Below, one piece after another: positions 6,701-10,702 of a stretch of DNA of 10,702 bases. Made by a program: the position numbers and the translations under genes. The notes beneath the pieces are model-generated. The model was not told the DNA's origin. It saw nothing but the letters and a program-made list of their open reading frames with translations, and did no database searches. Source of the stretch: Pseudomonadota bacterium (GTDB lineage: Bacteria > Pseudomonadota > Alphaproteobacteria > Rhizobiales > Xanthobacteraceae); assembly GCA_021779635.1 (NCBI GenBank), contig JAJYAH010000170.1, positions 1 through 10,702 on the forward strand. The letters run 5' to 3'. The first letter of the stretch is position 1. Each line of letters starts with the position of its first letter.

Positions 6701-7057
6701 TCAACAATAGCCGTAAACGCCGCAGGCGTAGGGCAGGCGGTTCCAATAGCTGATCTCGGGACCACCGTAATAGGGGCCCGGGTAATCGTAGGAATTGGCC
6801 AAGCCGTAATAGCCCGGCAACGTCGCAGAGCCCGGAAGCAGCGGCGCGCGGATCAATGGCGGTATGTAGGGTATGGTCCCATCCGTCGGCGTGAAAAGCA
6901 GATCCCGCTCCTCCTCGACATAGACCCTGCGACTATGGACCGGTGGAGATTTAAAGTAGACGCCCGGGCCGGATGGGTAACCCGAGCCTGGCAGGTCAGC
7001 CGCCACGGCCGATCCGACGGCGAACGCGGTCAGAAATGGCATTGTCCAGCGCAGCAT
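6701..7057 (-). CDS. Small secreted Tyr/Gly/Pro-rich protein, unknown function
   Basis: A 118-residue protein with a clear Sec signal peptide: MLRW, a hydrophobic core (about 6-17), then AVA before ADLPG, with likely cleavage after residue 19 or 20. The mature part is rich in Tyr (14), Gly and Pro, has a charged patch (RRVYVEEERD, about 43-52), and ends with two cysteines six residues apart (C112 and C118, the last residue), which could form a disulfide or bind metal. I recognise no domain. The ATG at 7057 is preferred over an upstream start at 7159 because GGAG lies 7 nt before it and it gives a clean signal peptide. It lies downstream of metY on the same strand, 148 bp away, and is probably transcribed separately; a CATAAT resembling a -10 box lies about 38 bp upstream, without a good -35. 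It is probably periplasmic or envelope-associated. Confidence 0.78.
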   Translation of the reverse strand: MLRWTMPFLTAFAVGSAVAADLPGSGYPSGPGVYFKSPPVHSRRVYVEEERDLLFTPTDGTIPYIPPLIRAPLLPGSATLPGYYGLANSYDYPGPYYGGPEISYWNRLPYACGVYGYC

Positions 7058-7064
7058 GGTTCCG

Positions 7065-7068
7065 CTCC
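7065..7068 (-). promoter_or_regulatory. Shine-Dalgarno deciding the start of the secreted protein
   Basis: On the minus strand GGAG lies 7 nt before the ATG at 7057. It favours this start, which opens directly into the signal peptide, over the in-frame start at 7159. Confidence 0.55.
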
Positions 7069-7205
7069 GAATCATCGGGGGTAATAAATGCCACATTATG
7101 CCGGAACGACCGTTAATGAGAGGCTCGTGATATCGGGCTTGCCATACCACCGACACCATGCTGGCTCAGCCGGAGATATACAGGTTTCCTCCGGCGGAGA
7201 GATGG

Positions 7206-8486
7206 CTAGGCGCTCATCGCCTGCTCCAGGTCGGCGATCAGATCTTCCTTGTCCTCGATGCCGACCGACAGCCGCACCACGTCGGGGCCAGCGCCGGCCT
7301 TGGTCTTCGCGGCATCGTCGAGCTGGCTGTGCGTCGTCGATGCCGGGTGAATCACCAGTGAGCGGGTGTCGCCGACATTGGCAAGATGCGAGAACAATTT
7401 CAGCTTCGACACCAAATTGACGCCGGCGTCGTAGCCGCCCTTGAGGCTGAAGGTGAACACCGCGCCGGCGCCTTTCGGCGCATATTTGCGTGCAAGGTTG
7501 TTATATTTATCGCCGGACAGGCCGGCGTAGTTCACCGAGGCGACCGCCTGGTGGCCGGAAAGAAATTCCGCGACCGCCTTGGCGTTATCGCAGTGCTTCT
7601 GCATGCGCAACGGCAGCGTTTCGATGCCGGTGAGAATCAGGAAGGCGTTGAACGGCGAGATCGCCGGGCCGAGGTCACGCAGGCCGAGCACGCGGCAGGC
7701 GATTGCAAAGGCGAAGTTGCCGAAGGTCTCCTGAATCTTGATGCCGTGGTATTCCGGGCGGGGTTCGCTCAGCATCGGATATTTGTTGTCCTTCGACCAG
7801 TCGAAGGTACCGGCATCGACGATGATTCCGCCGAGCGAGTTGCCGTGGCCGCCGAGAAACTTGGTGAGCGAATGCACCACGATATCGGCGCCGTGATCGA
7901 TCGGACGGATCAAATAGGGGCTGGCAAGGGTGTTATCGACGATCAGCGGCACGCCAGCCTTGCGCGCAACCGCGGCGATCGCCTCGATATCGGTAATGGA
8001 GCCGGAGGGATTGGCGATCGACTCGATGAAGATCGCCTTGGTGTGTGGCGTCACCGCGCGCTCGAAGCTGCCGATATCATCGGGGTCGGCCCACACGACG
8101 TTCCAGCCAAAACTCTTGAAGGCATGGGTGAACTGGTTGATCGAGCCGCCATAGAGCTTCCGCGCTGCGATAAACTCGTCGCCGGGTCGCAGCAATTGCT
8201 GCAGCACGACGACCTGTGCGGCGTGTCCAGACGCCACCGCGAGCGCGGCGGTGCCGCCTTCAAGGGCGGCAACGCGCTCTTCGAGCACCGCCTGGGTCGG
8301 GTTTCCAATTCGGGTGTAGATGTTTCCGAACGCCTGCAATCCGAACAGGGAAGCGGCGTGATCGGCATCGTTGAAGACGAATGACGTGGTTTGATAGATC
8401 GGTGTCGCCCGCGCGCCGGTGGTCGGATCGGGCTGTGCGCCGGCATGCACGGCGAGGGTGGCAAATCCCGGAAGACGATCGGTCAT
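7206..8486 (-). CDS. metY: O-acetylhomoserine sulfhydrylase / aminocarboxypropyltransferase
   Basis: A 426-residue cytoplasmic PLP enzyme of the Cys/Met metabolism (gamma-family) group. It makes homocysteine from O-acetylhomoserine and sulfide, the direct-sulfhydrylation route to methionine. Visible hallmarks are LAVHAGAQPD near the N-terminus, the phosphate-region YTRIGNPT (57-64), the LYGG tyrosine (Y112), ESIANPSG (155-162), IVDNT with the PLP-ring aspartate D184, and the Schiff-base lysine K209 in HSLTKFLGGHG. The length fits MetY (about 425-430) better than MetZ or MetB (about 380-400). AGGA (8495-8498) lies 8 nt before the ATG. It is the last gene in a minus-strand run after the crotonase and the CoA-binding protein, with a 154-bp gap to the latter, so it may also have its own promoter (TTGACT at 8553-8558 minus, without a clear -10). 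I looked for a SAM-II riboswitch here and did not find a convincing one. Confidence 0.94.
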   Translation of the reverse strand: MTDRLPGFATLAVHAGAQPDPTTGARATPIYQTTSFVFNDADHAASLFGLQAFGNIYTRIGNPTQAVLEERVAALEGGTAALAVASGHAAQVVVLQQLLRPGDEFIAARKLYGGSINQFTHAFKSFGWNVVWADPDDIGSFERAVTPHTKAIFIESIANPSGSITDIEAIAAVARKAGVPLIVDNTLASPYLIRPIDHGADIVVHSLTKFLGGHGNSLGGIIVDAGTFDWSKDNKYPMLSEPRPEYHGIKIQETFGNFAFAIACRVLGLRDLGPAISPFNAFLILTGIETLPLRMQKHCDNAKAVAEFLSGHQAVASVNYAGLSGDKYNNLARKYAPKGAGAVFTFSLKGGYDAGVNLVSKLKLFSHLANVGDTRSLVIHPASTTHSQLDDAAKTKAGAGPDVVRLSVGIEDKEDLIADLEQAMSA

Positions 8487-8629
8487 TCTCTACGTCCTGT
8501 TTTGCTTTATTTGAAGTCGCGTGGCCGCCATGCTGATCGCAGCGGCATCCGCAGTCAAGGCAGCGCGGCGTGTCAGCCGTTATTGGGAACGCCCATGCTT
8601 CGCTTTGTCGGGTTCGTGAAACAATGGTT

Positions 8630-8648
8630 TCGCATTTGCGTCATGCGA
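8630..8648 (-). repeat. 6-bp inverted repeat at the end of the CoA-binding protein gene
   Basis: TCGCAT (8630-8635) and ATGCGA (8643-8648) enclose a 7-nt loop that includes the stop codon of the CoA-binding protein gene. On the transcribed strand the stem is followed by AACCATTGTTTC, which is not a proper U-tract. It could be a weak terminator or an RNA-stabilising hairpin in the 154-bp gap before metY; nothing else there is clear. Confidence 0.25.
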
Positions 8649-9225
8649 GGTCGTTCTTGTTTTTCGCAACGCGATCCGACGCGGTCGTTTCGCCGCCGCC
8701 GAGGCTCATCCGATTCAACGAAAGCCGCATGCCCTGGGTCGGCATCGGTGCGCGCTTTGAACTCAGCGTTCGCGAATTGACGCCCATCCACGAAATTTCC
8801 GAGGACAGCCGTCCATATTCAATCTTCGGGCAGCGGTTCATGACGACCTTCAGACCGGCGGCTTCCGCCTTCGCCGCGGCAGCGTCGTCGCGCGCGCCAA
8901 GCTGCATCCAGATTATTTTCGGCAACGGCGTCAGCTGCAATGCTTCATCGACCACCGGCATGATGTGACTCGAATTCCGGAAGATATCGATCATGTCGAT
9001 GGGACGGCCGATATCTCGCAGCGATGCGACGAAGGGCTTGTCGAGCAGGGTTTTGCCGACATGACCGGGATTGACCGGAATCATGTCGTAGCCGCGCTGG
9101 GCCAGATATTTGAAGGCGAAGTAACTCGGCCGGACGTTGACCGGCGACGCCCCGACCATCGCAATGGATTTTACACTGTTGAGAATTTCCCGAATGTATT
9201 GGTCGGGGTAGGCATCATGATTCAT
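8641..9225 (-). CDS. CoA-binding protein, YccU type (CoA_binding_2)
   Basis: A 194-residue single-domain Rossmann-fold protein of the YccU/CoA_binding_2 group, related to the CoA-binding domain of succinyl-CoA synthetase alpha. Hallmarks in order: IAMVGAS (21-27, nucleotide loop), GYDMIPVNPG (45-54), WMQLGA (106-111), and VVMNRCPKIEYGRL (127-140). No partner catalytic domain is present; the family's physiological role is unknown, though members bind CoA. A tail of about 45 residues after the core, ending in a hydrophilic Ser/Thr/Lys-rich stretch, is longer than in many family members. The ATG at 9225 is chosen because it starts close to the domain; a GTG at 9282 would overlap the upstream crotonase gene by 26 bp. 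It lies 31 bp after the crotonase stop, so the two are probably co-transcribed, with metY following. Confidence 0.88.
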   Translation of the reverse strand: MNHDAYPDQYIREILNSVKSIAMVGASPVNVRPSYFAFKYLAQRGYDMIPVNPGHVGKTLLDKPFVASLRDIGRPIDMIDIFRNSSHIMPVVDEALQLTPLPKIIWMQLGARDDAAAAKAEAAGLKVVMNRCPKIEYGRLSSEISWMGVNSRTLSSKRAPMPTQGMRLSLNRMSLGGGETTASDRVAKNKNDLA

Positions 9226-9256
9226 CGAGTGTCCAATCGGAATCGGCCGGATTGGT

Positions 9257-10093
9257 TTACCGGTCTTGCCATTTCGGCTCACGCTTCTCGATGAAGGCGC
9301 CGATGCCTTCCTCGGCGTCGCGGGCCATCATGTTTTCGGTCATCACCTCCGCCGCATAGCGATAGGCGTCCGCCAAGCTCATTTCGGCCTGACGGTAGAA
9401 CGCGGCCTTGCCGAGCTTGACGGTGTAGGCGGATTTGAGCGCGACCTTTTGCGCCAGCGCGATCGCGGCATCCCGTTCGCTGCCCGCGGCAACGACGCGG
9501 TTGACGAGGCCGATATCCCGCGCCGTCGTCGCCGAAACCGGCTCGCCGGTCAGCAGCATTTCCATCGCCTGCTTGCGCGGGACATTGCGCGATAGCGCCA
9601 CCATCGGCGTCGAACAAAACAGCCCGATATCGACGCCAGGCGTGGCGAAGGTCGCGGCCGCCGACGCCACCGCCAGATCGCAGCTTGCCACCAACTGGCA
9701 ACCGGCCGCAGTGGCGACACCCTGGACCGCGGCAACGACCGGTTTGGGCAATCCCACGATGGCTTGCATCATCGCGCTGCAGGCGTTCATGATCCTGGCG
9801 AAATAGGCGCGGCCCCCGTCGGCATCGGCGCGGCGGGCAGTCAGTTCTTTCAAGTCATGGCCGGCGGAAAAGGCCGAACCATTGGCTTCGATTACCACTG
9901 CGCGCACGCTTGCATCATCGCTGATGGCGTTGAGCGTCGCATGCAGTTCTGCGATCAGCCCTTCCGACAGGCTGTTGCGAGCCGAGGGCCGATTGAGCGT
10001 GAGCACGGCGATGCTGCCCTGCATCTCGTGCAGCAGTATCGGCGATGGCGGTTTGGCGGCACGCGCGATTTGGCTGGTCATCGAAATATCCAT
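9257..10093 (-). CDS. Crotonase-superfamily protein, ECHDC3-like
   Basis: A 278-residue crotonase-fold protein. The CoA/oxyanion-hole segments are present: SAFSAGHDLKEL (73-84) and GVATAAGCQLVASCD (125-139). It closely resembles, from memory, the mitochondrial ECHDC3 group: AAGCQLVASCD, FATPGVDIGLFCSTP (149-163), VPRKQAMEMLLTGEP (171-185), and an ending like EEGIGAFIEKREPKW. Relative to classical enoyl-CoA hydratase (rat numbering), Glu144 is Gln133 and Glu164 is Gly153, so normal hydration of trans-2-enoyl-CoA is doubtful. A thioester-CoA substrate is likely from the fold; the reaction is not known to me. ATG codons lie at 10093 and 10081 and either could be used (a weak GGA precedes the second). 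The frame is open to 10465, but that extension overlaps the divergent thioesterase. It heads a probable operon with the CoA-binding protein and perhaps metY. Confidence 0.9.
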   Translation of the reverse strand: MDISMTSQIARAAKPPSPILLHEMQGSIAVLTLNRPSARNSLSEGLIAELHATLNAISDDASVRAVVIEANGSAFSAGHDLKELTARRADADGGRAYFARIMNACSAMMQAIVGLPKPVVAAVQGVATAAGCQLVASCDLAVASAAATFATPGVDIGLFCSTPMVALSRNVPRKQAMEMLLTGEPVSATTARDIGLVNRVVAAGSERDAAIALAQKVALKSAYTVKLGKAAFYRQAEMSLADAYRYAAEVMTENMMARDAEEGIGAFIEKREPKWQDR

Positions 10094-10095
10094 TG

Positions 10096-10107
10096 GGCGG
10101 GCCCGCC
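10096..10107. repeat. 12-bp GC palindrome just upstream of the crotonase start
   Basis: GGCGGGCCCGCC is a perfect palindrome ending 3 nt before the crotonase ATG at 10093. In the transcript it could form a hairpin covering the ribosome binding region, or it could be an operator half of the divergent promoter region. GC-only palindromes arise by chance fairly easily in such DNA. Confidence 0.3.
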
Positions 10108-10143
10108 ACCCTGACGGCACGGACCGCCCGTGTGGGAGCTCGG

Positions 10144-10185
10144 AAGTTCTCTTTATTACCTTGGCAAGTTCTGGCAAGAGAACTT
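10144..10185. promoter_or_regulatory. Operator-like inverted repeat between the crotonase and thioesterase genes
   Basis: AAGTTCTCTT (10144-10153) and its exact inverse AAGAGAACTT (10176-10185) are separated by 22 bp, so the arm starts are 32 bp (three helical turns) apart. The spacer holds another direct AAGTTCT (10166-10172) and two GGCAAG copies (10163-10168, 10173-10178). The site is in the middle of the 116-bp divergent gap, so one regulator could control both CoA-linked genes. Less GC-rich sequence than its surroundings argues for a functional site. The identity of the regulator is unknown. Confidence 0.5.
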
Positions 10186-10209
10186 TGGAACGGGAACAGG
10201 CGGAGCGAC

Positions 10210-10638
10210 ATGGCAATTGCGAAAATGAGCGCGGCCGAGCTGGAAAAGTTTCTCGATACCGAATATCCCCAGATCTTCCACGGCGGCGATATATCCATCG
10301 AAAGCGCCGACGGGGCTTCCTGCCTGCTCCGTCAGCGCTACAGCGACCAAATGCTTCGTCCGGGTGGGACGGTTTCGGGACCGACGCTGATGGCGCTGGC
10401 TGACTTCGCCATGTATGTGGTGCTGCTTTCGGCGATTGGCCCGGTAGGCCTTGCGGTGACGACAAATCTCAACATCAATTTTCTGCGCAAGGGCCAGCCC
10501 GGCCAGGACGTGCTTGCGGCAGCAAGACTTTTGAAGCTGGGCAAGCGGCTCGCGGTCGGCGAGGTCAGTCTGCTGTCGGGGACGTCGCCCGACCCGATCG
10601 CCCATGTGACCGCAACCTATTCCATTCCAAATGCTTAG
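10210..10638 (+). CDS. PaaI-type hotdog-fold thioesterase
   Basis: A 142-residue single hotdog-domain protein of the PaaI/4HBT acyl-CoA thioesterase family, which would hydrolyse acyl- or aryl-CoA to the free acid and CoA, usually as a cytoplasmic tetramer. The central helix motif reads GGTVSGPTLMALADFAMY (52-69), with the family's LAD aspartate at D65. The commonly seen HGG before the helix is here SGP (56-58), so the usual histidine is absent. TTNLNINFLRKG (84-95) and a final AHVTATYSIP (131-140) match the family's beta-strand pattern. GGAG (10202-10205) lies 4 nt before the ATG. The frame is open upstream to 10045, but that would overlap the divergent gene. Divergence from the crotonase suggests shared control and related CoA-thioester substrates. 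The exact substrate cannot be read. Confidence 0.88.
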   Translation: MAIAKMSAAELEKFLDTEYPQIFHGGDISIESADGASCLLRQRYSDQMLRPGGTVSGPTLMALADFAMYVVLLSAIGPVGLAVTTNLNINFLRKGQPGQDVLAAARLLKLGKRLAVGEVSLLSGTSPDPIAHVTATYSIPNA

Positions 10639-10702
10639 TGTTTTTTACGGTAATATAGAACCATATTTATAACTTGCTGTTTTTACATAACTAATTGAAG
10701 AT
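10639..10702. other. Abruptly AT-rich sequence after the thioesterase gene
   Basis: Only 14 of the 64 bases after the thioesterase stop are G or C, in sharp contrast to the GC-rich coding DNA before it. A T6 run (10641-10646) follows the stop, but no GC-rich hairpin precedes it, so this is not a standard intrinsic terminator. No gene is visible before the window ends. It may be a promoter region for a gene to the right or the edge of foreign DNA. Confidence 0.6.

Noticed and set aside
7170..7194. Inverted repeat CCGGAG/CTCCGG after metY as a terminator
   Set aside because: The stem is only 6 bp with a 13-nt loop and no U-tract follows on the metY transcript.
7386..8384. 332-codon open frame on the plus strand inside metY
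   Set aside because: Antisense to a clear PLP enzyme with all catalytic residues; no homology pattern or ribosome binding site argues for it.
8487..8640. Possible SAM-II riboswitch upstream of metY
   Set aside because: A GCCACG followed by GCGACTT and an A-rich stretch recalls the metA/SAM-II consensus, but the 5' CGTGG partner stem and the conserved GCUUGCAGCCACG core are absent, so no pseudoknot could be drawn.
10094..10465. N-terminal extension of the crotonase to 10465
   Set aside because: It would overlap most of the first half of the divergent thioesterase gene and adds Arg/Pro/Ser-rich sequence foreign to crotonases.
1..10702. Mobile element, phage or defence system
   Set aside because: No transposase, integrase, recombinase, toxin-antitoxin or nuclease signatures and no terminal or array-type repeats were found; only the last 64 bases hint at a composition change.

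Overview
The window looks like the chromosome of a GC-rich alphaproteobacterium of the Bradyrhizobium / Rhodopseudomonas / Afipia group (Nitrobacteraceae). This rests on base composition, on codon use, and on how the proteins read: a COX15-type CtaA, a DUF2842 membrane protein, and an ECHDC3-like crotonase next to a CoA-binding protein and an O-acetylhomoserine sulfhydrylase. The assignment is by recognition, not by a search. I see no tRNA, rRNA, CRISPR array, transposase or integrase.

Left part (1-5249) is an exopolysaccharide export and modification locus. A Wza-type outer-membrane lipoprotein gene (minus strand, cut by the window edge) diverges from a 743-residue Wzc/GumC/ExoP-type co-polymerase. 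Next come a minus-strand CelD/BcsL-type GNAT acyltransferase and, divergent from it, a NodB-fold polysaccharide deacetylase-like protein. Two of these have lost hallmark catalytic residues: the co-polymerase has no Walker A lysine and no C-terminal tyrosine cluster, and the deacetylase homologue has none of its three usual metal ligands. The locus therefore appears to use two probable pseudoenzymes as structural or regulatory parts.

Middle part (5252-7057) is housekeeping and small hypothetical genes. A two-helix DUF2842 protein diverges from ctaA (heme A synthase), which converges on a short secreted Tyr/Gly/Pro-rich protein of unknown function.

Right part (7206-10638) is a minus-strand run of ECHDC3-like crotonase, CoA-binding protein and metY (homocysteine synthesis from O-acetylhomoserine and sulfide), with a PaaI-type hotdog thioesterase diverging from the crotonase. 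The crotonase lacks both catalytic glutamates of true enoyl-CoA hydratases. The crotonase/thioesterase intergenic region carries a perfect 10-bp inverted repeat that looks like an operator. The last 64 bases after the thioesterase are abruptly AT-rich (14 of 64 G/C) and may mark a boundary with different DNA.

I found no clear new multi-gene system. The strongest leads are the pseudoenzymes in the polysaccharide locus, the active-site-deviant crotonase, and the intergenic repeats.
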